Source of the DNA: Glaciecola sp.
GTDB taxonomy: Bacteria; Pseudomonadota; Gammaproteobacteria; Enterobacterales; Alteromonadaceae
Direction: 5' to 3'
Assembly (NCBI GenBank): GCA_029246415.1
Contig: JAQWNF010000018.1
Coordinates: 1-64,000 of the forward strand
DNA: 64,000 bases
Position 1 is the stretch's first letter. Every line of letters starts with the position of its first letter. Both the position numbers and the translations under genes were made by a program. The notes beneath the pieces are model-generated. The model searched no databases and was not told the origin of the DNA. It saw only the letters and a program-made list of their open reading frames with translations. Shown here one piece after another: positions 11,347-20,652 of the stretch.

Positions 11347-12184
11347 TCTGAATATTATCTATCAAACGAGTTTTACCTAAAAACGCCGCAATCAATACAA
11401 CCAATTCTTTGGCTTCAAATGATGCTGGTTGTAATGTGAAGGCATCTCGGATCTCAATATAATCAGGCTTAAAACCCGCCACTGCAAGCATGCCATTTTC
11501 CTGTTCAATCATTTGCATGAAATCTCGTCGTCCGAGTTCTATCTCAGCTTTAATTCGAGTAATAGCAAGGTAAACTAGAGGAGCAAGTATTCGCTCTTCG
11601 GTGGTTAAATAGCCATTTCTAGAACTCATCGCCAAACCATCATCATGGCGCATTGTCGGGATCCCGCGAATCGATAAATTCATCGATAGATCCGTGACCA
11701 TCGCCTTAATGACTTGTAGTTGTTGGTAATCTTTTTCACCAAAAAACGCGATATTAGGCTGTACCATATTAAACAGTTTACTGACTATGGTGGCGACCCC
11801 TCGAAAATGACCTGGACGACTTGCGCCACAAATCATATAGGAAATCCCTGGTACTTCGACAAAAGTTTGTTGCTCTAATCCACGTGGGTAGATTGCATTC
11901 ACTGTTGGAGTAAACAGGACATCTACACCCATTGCTGCTAACTGTTCGCTGTCTTGTTCTAACGTGCGAGGGTAGTTGTCGAGATCTTCATCTGCACCAA
12001 ATTGCAGCGGGTTAACAAATATCGAAACTACCACAATGTCGGCATGTTGTTTGGCTTCAGCGACAAGCGATAAATGCCCTGCGTGTAAATTGCCCATTGT
12101 CGGTACAAAACCAATGCGCTTACCTGCTAATTGCCATTCACGACGAACTTCGCGTAATGCTTCAATAGTACTAATGGTCTGCAT
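11336..12184 (-). CDS. panC: Pantothenate synthetase (pantoate-beta-alanine ligase)
   Basis: Joins pantoate and beta-alanine with ATP to make pantothenate, the coenzyme A precursor. Family motifs are [17 protein letters not shown] (the HIGH-like nucleotide site), [27 protein letters not shown] and the KMSKS-like region SSRNGYL. The length of 282 aa is normal. It is the last gene of the dksA-gluQ-pcnB-folK-panB-panC unit. Its end overlaps the end of the convergent panP by 11 nt, so the two halves of the pathway meet tail to tail. Confidence 0.95.
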   Translation of the reverse strand: MQTISTIEALREVRREWQLAGKRIGFVPTMGNLHAGHLSLVAEAKQHADIVVVSIFVNPLQFGADEDLDNYPRTLEQDSEQLAAMGVDVLFTPTVNAIYPRGLEQQTFVEVPGISYMICGASRPGHFRGVATIVSKLFNMVQPNIAFFGEKDYQQLQVIKAMVTDLSMNLSIRGIPTMRHDDGLAMSSRNGYLTTEERILAPLVYLAITRIKAEIELGRRDFMQMIEQENGMLAVAGFKPDYIEIRDAFTLQPASFEAKELVVLIAAFLGKTRLIDNIQITL

Positions 12185-12208
12185 CTGAGAGAATCCTTAA
12201 CGAAGGTG

Positions 12209-13006
12209 CTACTGTGAAAATGAGTGTTCAGGGCCTGGAAATTTACCTGCTGCAACTTCATCAATATACGCTTGTACTGCGGTGTGTAAATCACCCGTTT
12301 GAGCAAGATAATTTTTAGAAAATTTCGGCATGTAGTTAGCGCTTACACCTAGCATATCGTGCATGACAAGTATTTGCCCGTCGGTATCTGGACCTGCACC
12401 AATACCGATAACTGGGATAGAAAGTAATTCAGAAACACGTTTAGCTAGTGCTTGAGGGATACATTCTAGGACTAGCAATTGTGCTCCTGCATCTTGCAAG
12501 CGTTGTGCATCGCTGCATAGTTTATCAGCTTGTGCTTGCTGACGACCTTGAACTTTAAATCCGCCAAATACATGCACAGATTGTGGGGTCAGACCTAAGT
12601 GAGCACACACTGGCACGCCGCGTTCGGTTAATTTGGTAATGGTGCTGCACAACCATTCTCCGCCCTCAACTTTAACCATACTGGCGCCAGCAGCCATTAA
12701 GGTTGCTGCATTATGCATGGCATCGGTTTCTGAGCCATATGACATAAATGGCATATCAGCAATGACAAATGCTCGTTCAACTCCAGAGGCAACGGCTTTA
12801 GTGTGGTATGCGATTTCAGCCGTAGTGACGGCTAGTGTATCTTTTTCGCCTTTGAGAACCATACCTAATGAATCACCGATTAAAATAACATCGATACCTT
12901 TGCTATCAAACAACTTGGCAAAGCTAGCATCATAAGCCGTAAGCGCAGTAATTTTTTCTCCGGCTTGTTTTTTGGCTAATAAACCGGATGTGGTCATCTT
13001 TTTCAT
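12209..13006 (-). CDS. panB: 3-methyl-2-oxobutanoate hydroxymethyltransferase
   Basis: Makes ketopantoate from 2-oxoisovalerate and methylene-tetrahydrofolate, the first pantoate-forming step. The TIM-barrel family landmarks are [25 protein letters not shown] (metal-binding Asp), [19 protein letters not shown] and [15 protein letters not shown]. The start at 13006 ([10 protein letters not shown]) aligns with the E. coli N-terminus and gives 265 aa. The longer reading frame back to 13075 would run into folK and is rejected. It begins 17 nt after the folK stop and 24 nt before panC in the operon. Confidence 0.95.
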   Translation of the reverse strand: MKKMTTSGLLAKKQAGEKITALTAYDASFAKLFDSKGIDVILIGDSLGMVLKGEKDTLAVTTAEIAYHTKAVASGVERAFVIADMPFMSYGSETDAMHNAATLMAAGASMVKVEGGEWLCSTITKLTERGVPVCAHLGLTPQSVHVFGGFKVQGRQQAQADKLCSDAQRLQDAGAQLLVLECIPQALAKRVSELLSIPVIGIGAGPDTDGQILVMHDMLGVSANYMPKFSKNYLAQTGDLHTAVQAYIDEVAAGKFPGPEHSFSQ

Positions 13007-13023
13007 TACACAAATTCCCAAAG

Positions 13024-13530
13024 TTAATTTATCGCTATGCGACGCAATTGACGCACGTCGCATTCGCTGACCCATTTTGCAATGGGGTGATTATCTGGCA
13101 TTAATAAATCTGGTTGCAATTCAAACAAGGGTACTAACACAAACTCGCGTAGGCGCATGCCATAATGTGGCAGTGTTAATTCTTGGTTGTTATATGTCTG
13201 CCGACCGAGCATTAGCAAGTCTAGATCCAACATCCGCGGTCCCCAATGTTCACCATCGCGCACTCGGCCATGCTCGTTTTCAATACGCTGCAAATGATGA
13301 AGCAAAGATAGCCCATCAAGAGTAGAGTTTATTTTGCACACTGCATTAGTGTAGTTGGGTTGTTCGCTAGGGCCCATTGGCACAGAGTCGTAAAATGATG
13401 AACAAGCTATCAATTCTAGATTAGGTATCAATGCGATATGGGATAAAGCACTGGAAATACTAGCAACTGGATCTCCTAGATTTGCACCTAGTCCGATAAA
13501 ACCAATGTTGGGTTGATTTTCAGCTGCCAT
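13024..13530 (-). CDS. folK: 6-hydroxymethyl-7,8-dihydropterin pyrophosphokinase
   Basis: Transfers pyrophosphate from ATP to hydroxymethyl-dihydropterin in folate biosynthesis. The 168-aa protein opens with the family block [10 protein letters not shown] and has [30 protein letters not shown] and the metal-binding signature [11 protein letters not shown]. It lies six bases downstream of pcnB and 17 nt upstream of panB on the same strand. Folate (methylene-THF) is the cosubstrate of PanB, so the neighbourhood is metabolically coherent. Confidence 0.95.
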   Translation of the reverse strand: MAAENQPNIGFIGLGANLGDPVASISSALSHIALIPNLELIACSSFYDSVPMGPSEQPNYTNAVCKINSTLDGLSLLHHLQRIENEHGRVRDGEHWGPRMLDLDLLMLGRQTYNNQELTLPHYGMRLREFVLVPLFELQPDLLMPDNHPIAKWVSECDVRQLRRIAIN

Positions 13531-13536
13531 TAGATA

Positions 13537-14880
13537 CTAAGCTTGGTTAGGTTTTCGTTTGGATTTAGATGGTTTACGTCTACGCGAAGCTTTACCACTT
13601 GGATGACTGCGCAAATCGTCGATCATTTTTTTGCGTTGCTCGCTATTTACTTCCTGAAACTCAGTCCACCATTGGGCTAGCTCATATAGTTCGCCACCTT
13701 CAATTTCACCACGTAGGAGTAGGAAATCATATGCAGCACGAAAACGAGGATGAGTCAGCATTTGATAAGCACGACGACCTTGACGACGGCCTAAGCGATG
13801 TTGAAAGGCCCATATTTCGCGCATAGTGACACTAAAACGTTTCGGGATCATGATCCGTTGTAATTGGCGATGCAACACATCACTGGTTGCCATGTTAAAC
13901 GCATCAGCTGGGGACAATCCCGTTTCAAATATCAATTTTTGGCTTTGTTCTTCAATTGGGTACCACAACATCGCGGCGTACAAGAATGCGGGTGTGACAC
14001 GCTGCCCCGTGTTGATACGGTTATCGGTGTTAGTAATAACTTGGTCGATGAATTTACGTTCTCGACTATCGGTATTTAACAATGCTCCCGTTTGTGGAAA
14101 CAATTTATCAAACAATCCGTATTTCAACAGCAATTGATATGTTGCAAGACCTTGGCCATTAAATAATAACTTTAGTACTTCCTCAAATAAGCGTGCCGGA
14201 GGGATATTTTCGAGTAAATAAGCAAACTTTTTGATGGCATGATCACTCGCTGCATCGATTTGCATATCGAGCTTAGCGGCAAAGCGAACAGCTCTGAGCA
14301 TGCGAACTGGATCTTCTCTGTAACGTGTTTCTGGATCACCAATCAACGCAATCGTTTTACGTTTAATCGAATCGATGCCACCAGCAAAATCACGGATTGA
14401 ACCGTCATTCACATTATAATACATAGCATTGATAGTAAAATCACGGCGCGCGGCATCTTGTTGCAGTGAACCAAATACGTTATCGCGTACTAGCTGACCT
14501 TCGCGATCTTGTTTAGATTTATCCGTTGCTTTAGATGTTTCAACATGTGGGCCACGAAAAGTCGCGACTTCTATGATTTCTCGACCAAAAATAACATGCG
14601 CCAAGCGAAAACGTCGGCCTATAATTCGGCAGTTCTTAAATTGTGCTTTGATTTGTTCGGGAGTCGCATCGGTAGCGATATCAAAGTCTTTTGGATGTTT
14701 ATTAAGAAGTAAGTCACGTACACAGCCTCCGACGAGATAGGCTTCATAGCCTGCAGACGTTAAGCGTCGTAATACTTTTATTGCGTTCACTCCGATGTCC
14801 TCAACTTGCACATTGTGCTCTTGTTGAGTGATGATTTGCATCGGCGGCAGTGTTATTTCGTTTGTCTCGTTAGTAGACAT
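13537..14880 (-). CDS. pcnB: Poly(A) polymerase I
   Basis: Adds 3' poly(A) tails that mark RNAs for decay. A class II nucleotidyltransferase of 447 aa. The catalytic head is AYLVGGCVRDLLLNK-PKDFDIATDA, with the two catalytic Asp in DFD, followed by GRRFRLAHVIF and RRDFTINAMYYN. The ERhRD motif region reads EDPVRMLRAVRFAAKL. The C-terminus is basic (RRRKPSKSKRKP), as in E. coli PAP I, and distinguishes it from the CCA-adding enzyme. Its place after dksA-gluQ and before folK is the classical gamma-proteobacterial order. Confidence 0.94.
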   Translation of the reverse strand: MSTNETNEITLPPMQIITQQEHNVQVEDIGVNAIKVLRRLTSAGYEAYLVGGCVRDLLLNKHPKDFDIATDATPEQIKAQFKNCRIIGRRFRLAHVIFGREIIEVATFRGPHVETSKATDKSKQDREGQLVRDNVFGSLQQDAARRDFTINAMYYNVNDGSIRDFAGGIDSIKRKTIALIGDPETRYREDPVRMLRAVRFAAKLDMQIDAASDHAIKKFAYLLENIPPARLFEEVLKLLFNGQGLATYQLLLKYGLFDKLFPQTGALLNTDSRERKFIDQVITNTDNRINTGQRVTPAFLYAAMLWYPIEEQSQKLIFETGLSPADAFNMATSDVLHRQLQRIMIPKRFSVTMREIWAFQHRLGRRQGRRAYQMLTHPRFRAAYDFLLLRGEIEGGELYELAQWWTEFQEVNSEQRKKMIDDLRSHPSGKASRRRKPSKSKRKPNQA

Positions 14881-14963
14881 CGCGTTTTTTATTTTAGTTA
14901 TTGCGCGTTTAAAGATAAGTCACGCTCCTGTTTTATAATCTGCTAATAATAAGCTTAAATAGC

Positions 14964-15845
14964 CTAAGGAACAATGATTTCGTGCTTTGGAAAGTGAATT
15001 CCTTTGCGCCAAACCATAGTTGCGGCTTCTAAAATGTGGTTAATTGTTGATTTCTGTATTGCGTCGCTTAGTGATATGCCTAATAAACTAAAACAAAACA
15101 ATAGGTTATCTTTGGCTGTTGTATCATTAATTGCGGGCGCATGATTTTGTTTACTTAATTTATGACCCGGTGCAGTGACCAGTAACGGTGTATGCCCATA
15201 ACGCGGTGGAGTCGCTGAAAAATGCGACCAAATGTTCAATTGTGCTATGGTCGTGGGTAATAAATCACACCCTCGAACGATATCGCTTACCCCTTGCTCA
15301 ATATCATCTAAGACGACCGCTAAATTATATGCGACAAGCCCATCTTTACGTTGAATGATCATGTCTTCTTTATCTATGCTGTGTTTATTGAGCGCTATTT
15401 CACCTTGAAATCGATCAGTAAAAGAAGTGATGTGGCCAGGGTTAATAAAGCGAATTGCACTAGGTAGTGTGGTTATCTGTTTGTGCTTACAAGTCCCAGG
15501 ATAAATGCCACCATGTTGTTTTATTTGCGCACGTGTACATTCGCAGCGGTATGCATGATGGGAATTAAGTAATGAGCCAATGATATCTTGATAATACGCG
15601 ATACGGCTTGATTGAAATAAGACATCCTGATCATGGTATAAGCCATGAGCATAAAGAGAGTCTAATATTGCTTTATTAGCATGCAAAACTTGCCGTGGAG
15701 GGTCGATATCTTCTATGCGCACCAACCACACACCATCGTGAGCTTTGGCGTCTAGATAACTAGTTAACGCAGTTAGTAGCGAGCCAATATGTAATGGACC
15801 TGAAGGGGACGGTGCAAACCGACCCACATAACGACTCGCTTCCAA
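14964..15845 (-). CDS. gluQ: Glutamyl-Q tRNA(Asp) synthetase
   Basis: A truncated glutamyl-tRNA synthetase paralogue that attaches glutamate to the queuosine base of tRNA-Asp, without an anticodon-binding domain. Visible are the GRFAPSPSGPLHIGS nucleotide site (HIGH equivalent), the zinc ligands C-E-C and Y-P-G-T-C, VRGCDLLPTT and the KMSKS equivalent KLSKQN. The 293-aa length is standard for GluQ (YadB). It starts 5 nt after dksA ends, as in most gammaproteobacteria, where dksA transcription reads into it. Confidence 0.95.
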   Translation of the reverse strand: MEASRYVGRFAPSPSGPLHIGSLLTALTSYLDAKAHDGVWLVRIEDIDPPRQVLHANKAILDSLYAHGLYHDQDVLFQSSRIAYYQDIIGSLLNSHHAYRCECTRAQIKQHGGIYPGTCKHKQITTLPSAIRFINPGHITSFTDRFQGEIALNKHSIDKEDMIIQRKDGLVAYNLAVVLDDIEQGVSDIVRGCDLLPTTIAQLNIWSHFSATPPRYGHTPLLVTAPGHKLSKQNHAPAINDTTAKDNLLFCFSLLGISLSDAIQKSTINHILEAATMVWRKGIHFPKHEIIVP

Positions 15846-15850
15846 GAGAC

Positions 15851-16300
15851 TTAACCTTGCATTTGTTTTTCTTTGATTTCAGCCATGGTTTTGCAATCAA
15901 TACACATATCGGCAGTTGGACGAGCTTCTAAGCGTTTAACGCCGATTTCAATCCCGCAAGAATCACAAAAACCAAAATCGTCATCTTCGATACGCTTTAA
16001 TGTCTTTTCAATTTTTTTGATTAGTTTACGTTCACGGTCACGAGTACGTAATTCTAAAGAGAACTCTTCTTCTTGTGCTGCACGGTCAACTGGATCAGGA
16101 AAGTTTGAAGCTTCATCTTTCATGTGCGTAACAGTACGATCAACTTCTTCACGTAACTGCGTGCGCCATGCTTGTAATATCTTACGAAAATGCGTCATTT
16201 GCGCATCATTCATATATTCCTCAACAGAATCCGCATCGTATGGCGTTAATCCTGCGAGCGCGAGTAATCCTAATGATTTATTGCTTTTTGTTGTGGGCAT
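15851..16300 (-). CDS. dksA: RNA polymerase-binding transcription factor DksA
   Basis: Works with ppGpp at the RNA polymerase secondary channel to control rRNA and amino-acid promoters. The 149-aa protein has the coiled-coil hairpin with the essential tip DPVDRA (D69, D72, A74) and the C4 zinc finger C112-C115...C133-C136. All functional residues are kept. It is the first gene of the long operon running to panC. Its Shine-Dalgarno AAAGGAG is strong and is preceded by a leader that can fold into a hairpin (separate entry). Confidence 0.96.
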   Translation of the reverse strand: MPTTKSNKSLGLLALAGLTPYDADSVEEYMNDAQMTHFRKILQAWRTQLREEVDRTVTHMKDEASNFPDPVDRAAQEEEFSLELRTRDRERKLIKKIEKTLKRIEDDDFGFCDSCGIEIGVKRLEARPTADMCIDCKTMAEIKEKQMQG

Positions 16301-16359
16301 GACCCATCTCCTTTAAAAATGGCAAAACTGGGTCTATTTAAATCTCGACCTTGCCATTT
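16301..16359 (-). promoter_or_regulatory. Possible structured 5' leader of dksA
   Basis: Just upstream of dksA, the transcript would carry AAATGGCAA (16351-16359) pairing perfectly with TTGCCATTT (16317-16325), immediately before the ribosome site AAAGGAG. Within its 25-nt loop, GACCCA (16329-16334) can pair with TGGGTC (16301-16306), which touches the start codon. The two pairings could form a pseudoknot, or alternative folds that hide the start. The sequence match is seen; function is inference. Confidence 0.4.
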
Positions 16360-16484
16360 ATTTTTACTGCACGTTTACTACACTGAATGTTATATACATA
16401 GCATACAACTTTACAGCAATTTGACTACAACAATATTTCTAGACACAGAATATGGGGCTAAATTCATAAAAATCAAACCTTAAT

Positions 16485-17252
16485 TCACGTAACAAAATTT
16501 AACTGTTGATTTATAACGATATTTTCTTCATTGATTTTACAATTGTAGACTAAAAACTCCACACCTTCAGATTTTGCTTGCGCGACTAATTGCGCATACA
16601 ACGGATCGATATGTGTGGCTGGACTGACTTGTGTGATGCCGCTATGCTGCACTAAATATAACATCACAGCACGGCGAGGTACGTCGGATGATTCAGTTAA
16701 GACATGCATTAATTCTCGACAGTGTTTGTGTGCTCGAGTGGACACTGTGTCAGGGAAATACCCCATTGTAGTCATAGGCTCTTGCAGTGTTACACTTTTC
16801 ACCTCTACATAGGTTTGTGAGCTATCAGCATGAGTTAATAAAAAATCGATTTTAGATTTTTCCAAACCGTATTTTACTTCGCAAGCTATGTGAGTAATAT
16901 CTGCTAGCTCAGTAACAAGACCTTGTTGTAATGCTGCTTTGACGATGTTATTGGCTCGATTGGTATTCACACCAATCCATTCGTGTTGCGTGTTTTGTAC
17001 CAGTTCTAAGGTGTATTTTAATTTGCGTTTAGGATCATCATTTGGCTGTACCCAAGCGGTAAAACCCGCTTCAGCGCATCCTGTCATCTTTCCTGTGTTC
17101 GGGCAATGAGCGGTAATGAGCTCGCCGCTATCGAGCTCTACATCGGCAAAAAAACGTTTGTAACGAGCAACTAATTTGCCTTTTAGTAAGGGTCTGTTAA
17201 ATGTTGTGGTAAATAGTGCAGGCGAGGGTATCGTCTGTGCAGGGAAAGGCAT
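16485..17252 (-). CDS. sfsA: Sugar fermentation stimulation protein A, DNA/RNA-binding nuclease-like
   Basis: A 255-aa SfsA family protein. The conserved blocks are LVARYKRFFADVEL, AHCPNTGKMTGC, the nuclease-like segment KSKIDFLLTH...TYVEVKSVTL (PD-(D/E)xK-like core) and PDTVSTRAHKHCRELM. The E. coli protein affects maltose genes with CRP; biochemical activity is not settled. It sits upstream of dksA on the same strand, with a 184-bp gap that probably holds the dksA promoter. It is divergent from pepB across 53 bp. Slightly longer at the N-terminus than the 234-aa E. coli protein. Confidence 0.92.
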   Translation of the reverse strand: MPFPAQTIPSPALFTTTFNRPLLKGKLVARYKRFFADVELDSGELITAHCPNTGKMTGCAEAGFTAWVQPNDDPKRKLKYTLELVQNTQHEWIGVNTNRANNIVKAALQQGLVTELADITHIACEVKYGLEKSKIDFLLTHADSSQTYVEVKSVTLQEPMTTMGYFPDTVSTRAHKHCRELMHVLTESSDVPRRAVMLYLVQHSGITQVSPATHIDPLYAQLVAQAKSEGVEFLVYNCKINEENIVINQQLNFVT

Positions 17253-17305
17253 GATATACTCACTAAAACGACATTGAATAAAAACATAACAAGAAGCATA
17301 TCACA

Positions 17306-18583
17306 ATGAGCTATTTTTTAATCCATAAAACCACTCAAGCACCCGCATTACCTTATAACCCTAACAGCCTGATTTCTATGAATGAAGGTGGCTTAACTGT
17401 ACATTTGACTGGGCAAAATAATGTTCGAGACTGTCAAAAAGCTGCTCGCTTAGCGAGTGGGTTAATCCATTCGCAAATTAAATTTGTGGGCGATTGGGAA
17501 CCAGTCTTACAGCGTAGCTTTGTACTAGCGTTAGGAAATACTAACCTGTCAGTTAAGTGGGCCGCGGGTGATAATAACTCGGCAGATCCCACAGCATTGA
17601 ATCAAGCATTGATGGCAGTGGAATTTGCTCGTCAGTTAGTTAATCAATCACCGCAAGACTTATCACCGGTCGCGCTTGCAGAGCAAGTAGCTCATCATTT
17701 AGAAGGCTTAGCGCCTGAACATGTTAGTGCTAAGCATATTGTGGGTGATGCCCTTGTTGAATTTGGTTGGCATGGTATTTATGAAGTCGGTCGTGGTAGT
17801 GAGCGCCCACCAGTATTATTAGAGTTAGATTATAATCCAACAGGCAATCCTGATGCCCCAGTAGATGTTGCCTTAGTCGGAAAAGGTATTACTTTCGATA
17901 GTGGCGGTTATTCAATTAAATCTAGCGAAGGCATGCTAGATATGAAATGTGATATGGGGGGCGCGGCAACAGTCAGTGCTGCGTTAAGTCTAGCTATCAT
18001 GCAAGGCTCGATGAAGCGTATTCGTTTGTTGTTATGTTGTGCTGAAAATCTCATCTCAGGTCATGCCTACAAATTGGGTGACATCATTACGTACAAAAAT
18101 GGTTTAACCGTAGAAATTGTCAATACCGATGCTGAAGGTCGTTTGGTATTAGCTGATGGATTGATGGCTGCATGTGAAGCTCAACCGGGGTTAATCATCG
18201 ACGCGGCGACGTTAACTGGCGCAGCTGTTATGGCTGTAGGGACAGAATACAATGCGTTATTCTCGACAAACACTGCATTGGCGCAGCAATTAATTTCTAT
18301 TGGGGACGCACAAGCAGAACCATTCTGGCAATTGCCACTAGCGCCTTGGCACCAAGAAATGTGTCCATCGCCATTTGCTGATACTGCAAACTCTCGCCCA
18401 CAAAAAGGTGGCGGTGCCGGTGGGGCATCGAACGCAGCTGGATTTTTGTCTCGCTTTGTAGATTCGTCAATTCCTTGGGTGCACATCGATTTGGCTGGAG
18501 CGTATCATCGCAATCCAACCAATACTAAACCGGCCGGTGCGACGGGCATGGGTGTGTTGAGTATTGCGCAGTTACTTAAATAA
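17306..18583 (+). CDS. pepB: Peptidase B, M17 leucyl aminopeptidase family
   Basis: A cytosolic dimetal aminopeptidase for late peptide degradation. The 425-aa length and the N-terminal half match PepB rather than the 500-aa PepA. Active-site blocks are VGKGITFDSGGYSIK (metal ligands K, D), DMGGAATV and the M17 signature NTDAEGRLVLADGL (metal D and E, catalytic R). The C-terminus ATGMGVLSIAQLLK is also family-typical. Its stop overlaps the next start (TAATG), making an operon with the MarC-family gene. Confidence 0.95.
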   Translation: MSYFLIHKTTQAPALPYNPNSLISMNEGGLTVHLTGQNNVRDCQKAARLASGLIHSQIKFVGDWEPVLQRSFVLALGNTNLSVKWAAGDNNSADPTALNQALMAVEFARQLVNQSPQDLSPVALAEQVAHHLEGLAPEHVSAKHIVGDALVEFGWHGIYEVGRGSERPPVLLELDYNPTGNPDAPVDVALVGKGITFDSGGYSIKSSEGMLDMKCDMGGAATVSAALSLAIMQGSMKRIRLLLCCAENLISGHAYKLGDIITYKNGLTVEIVNTDAEGRLVLADGLMAACEAQPGLIIDAATLTGAAVMAVGTEYNALFSTNTALAQQLISIGDAQAEPFWQLPLAPWHQEMCPSPFADTANSRPQKGGGAGGASNAAGFLSRFVDSSIPWVHIDLAGAYHRNPTNTKPAGATGMGVLSIAQLLK

Positions 18584-19179
18584 TGGATACGTTGTCCGCG
18601 GCGATTATGCTGTTTTTGATCATGGATCCACTTGGTAATTTACCGGTTGTCATGTCAGTTCTTAAACCGTTTGAACCGAAGCGTCGCTTATTTATTCTGG
18701 CCCGTGAATTAGTATTTTCGCTGTTAATACTATTAATATTTTTGTATTCAGGTGATGCTATCTTGGCATTTTTGAATATCAAACAAGAAACGGTCAGTAT
18801 TGCCGGCGGAATAATTTTGTTTTTGATTGCGTTAAAAATGATTTTCCCTTCTCCTGGCGGGGTGATGAACCTGCCAGCAGGTGAAGAGCCATTTATTGTG
18901 CCTTTAGCGATACCGATGATTGCAGGTCCTTCGTCGATGGCGGCGTTGATTTTATTATCAAATCAAGCGCCGACTCGCATCGTTGATTGGACATTGGCTT
19001 TGGTAGGCGCATGGGGATTGTCGGCGATTATTTTGTTATTTTCTGGACCATTGCATAAAATTTTAGGGCAAAAAGGGCTCTCTGCTGTGGAACGTTTGAT
19101 GGGAATGATTCTGATCATGCTATCGATTCAACTCTTACTTGATGGTGTAAGTGCTTACTTGCAACCTAATACTTTATAA
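18583..19179 (+). CDS. yhgN: MarC/YhgN family inner-membrane protein
   Basis: A 198-aa protein with six predicted membrane spans. It is close to E. coli YhgN: LIMDPLGNLPVVMSVLK, ETVSIAGGIILFLIALKMIFP and GEEPFIVPLAIPMIAGPSSMA. The family is often labelled a neutral amino-acid transporter or MarC protein, but the substrate is not established. It starts within the pepB stop codon. The YjaG gene follows after 11 nt, so all three are probably one transcript. Confidence 0.9.
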   Translation: MDTLSAAIMLFLIMDPLGNLPVVMSVLKPFEPKRRLFILARELVFSLLILLIFLYSGDAILAFLNIKQETVSIAGGIILFLIALKMIFPSPGGVMNLPAGEEPFIVPLAIPMIAGPSSMAALILLSNQAPTRIVDWTLALVGAWGLSAIILLFSGPLHKILGQKGLSAVERLMGMILIMLSIQLLLDGVSAYLQPNTL

Positions 19180-19190
19180 AAGGCATTATT

Positions 19191-19874
19191 GTGACAAAAC
19201 CGACGTTATCCACCTTTGCTCAAATCCGATCGTTATCACCTAAACAAAGCTTAGCTTTCAGTGTGACAGTATTGTCTCGAATGATCCCACACGTTGCACT
19301 TTATGATGAGTTAAATCAGGAACTAACAAGTGAGTTAGCACTTACTGGGGCGACTGATAATGCAGTAGGGCCTCTGGTCAACAAAGTGTTGGGTTTAGTA
19401 TGGGATTATTTAGGTAACCCCAAAAACAAATTTAACTTTGGTGTGCAATTAGAAAAGATTGAAGTTGCTACCCCTGATGTAACTGAGCATACCCCTTTTG
19501 GCGTGCTGCCTGCGATGGATGCGTGTATTGGATTATCGGCGTTGCTGCGCTTATTACAACAAGAGCAAGATGATGCTGCGGTAATGATCAGCAAATTGGC
19601 TCAAGGAGGGGTTGAGGCGATGTTACTGGCGACTGAATTTGCTGATGATAATGCTGAGATTACAACGATAGATGATGAAGAAGCAAAAGACAACGCGTAC
19701 TTTGCGATATCCAAACAGTTAAAATCTCATCCATTGATGGAGTTTGAAATAGCATTTCAACAAGAAGTCTTACAATACTTACAGACTCACAAGCTTAATG
19801 AACAAAGTGTCAAAGAGTTACAGCAGCTGGTAAAAGATACCGGTATTACTACTTTAGGTATTGAGCTGGAATAA
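19191..19874 (+). CDS. yjaG: YjaG family protein (DUF416)
   Basis: A 227-aa cytoplasmic protein of the DUF416 family, recognised by LSPKQSLAFSVTVLSRMIPHVALYDEL, KFNFGVQLEKIEVATPD and GVLPAMDACIGLSALL, and by the C-terminal KDTGITTLGIEL. Function unknown. The start is GTG at 19191, 11 nt after the preceding stop. It has an insert around residues 50-58 relative to E. coli YjaG. Its end overlaps rsmD on the other strand by 21 nt. Confidence 0.87.
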   Translation: MTKPTLSTFAQIRSLSPKQSLAFSVTVLSRMIPHVALYDELNQELTSELALTGATDNAVGPLVNKVLGLVWDYLGNPKNKFNFGVQLEKIEVATPDVTEHTPFGVLPAMDACIGLSALLRLLQQEQDDAAVMISKLAQGGVEAMLLATEFADDNAEITTIDDEEAKDNAYFAISKQLKSHPLMEFEIAFQQEVLQYLQTHKLNEQSVKELQQLVKDTGITTLGIELE

Positions 19875-20510
19875 CCCGTACATAAATCCATTGGTTTGTT
19901 GTTGTTTGATTGGCTTTAAACTCATGGCCGAATCAGACTGGCGTAGCGCTAGATTAATGTGGTTTAGGGATAATGCGGTTTCACACTCTAAATAAATGAG
20001 AGTGTGTGGACTGATTAACTGCAGTTCTAATAATTTTACTAAGCTAGGGATGAGTAACCCTTGTTGAAAAGGGGGATCAAGAAAGATCAAATCGAACCCT
20101 TTTACACCCTGGTTAAGAGGTTCAGCATCCTCATTAAGGCTTTGAGCCACACGGTTAATCGAATGCGCAAACTCGCCAACTAGCACATTTGCCTTTGATT
20201 GTAGTGCTAATGTAGCAACGTTAAGATTTAGTTGGTTAGCGGCAGTGGTGTTCTTATCGATGAAATATACATGTTGCGCACCGCGAGACAATGCCTCAAA
20301 GCCTAAACTACCACTTCCTGCAAAGCCATCAAGACAAACACTGCCCTGTACATCTTGCATCAGCCAATTGAACAGGGTCTCTTTGGTGCGATCCGTCGTC
20401 GGTCTAAGACCTTGAGCATCAAGCACTGGTAATTGACGGCCACGGTGTTGACCTGCAATTATTCGAATTCGTCCTGTCGTACTTGGTTTTTTTTGATTTT
20501 TATGGCGCAT
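19854..20510 (-). CDS. rsmD: 16S rRNA (guanine966-N2)-methyltransferase
   Basis: Methylates G966 in the small-subunit rRNA. The 218-aa Rossmann enzyme shows GQHRGRQLPV, DRTKETLFNWL, the SAM site CLDGFAGSGSLGFEALSRGA and the catalytic DPPF motif (LIFLDPPFQQ). It is divergent from ftsY across about 140 bp, the usual gamma-proteobacterial arrangement. Length is a little above the usual 198, mainly from an insert (residues about 128-135) and a C-terminal extension. Confidence 0.94.
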   Translation of the reverse strand: MRHKNQKKPSTTGRIRIIAGQHRGRQLPVLDAQGLRPTTDRTKETLFNWLMQDVQGSVCLDGFAGSGSLGFEALSRGAQHVYFIDKNTTAANQLNLNVATLALQSKANVLVGEFAHSINRVAQSLNEDAEPLNQGVKGFDLIFLDPPFQQGLLIPSLVKLLELQLISPHTLIYLECETALSLNHINLALRQSDSAMSLKPIKQQQTNGFMYGLFQLNT

Positions 20511-20652
20511 CTTGGCTAAATTTTACTATCAGATGGTGGTATGATAACAATTATTTTTTGAGCACGCCTAGAAAAGTGCATACTAGATGTTAGCGTCAAC
20601 AGTAAATTGTTGCTGATTCATAGCTAACCAGTTAACAGGATTGAAGTGTTGT

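Noticed and set aside
13007-13075. N-terminal extension of panB back to 13075
   Set aside because: It would overlap folK by 52 nt and adds 23 residues with no counterpart in PanB; ATG 13006 aligns with the known N-terminus.
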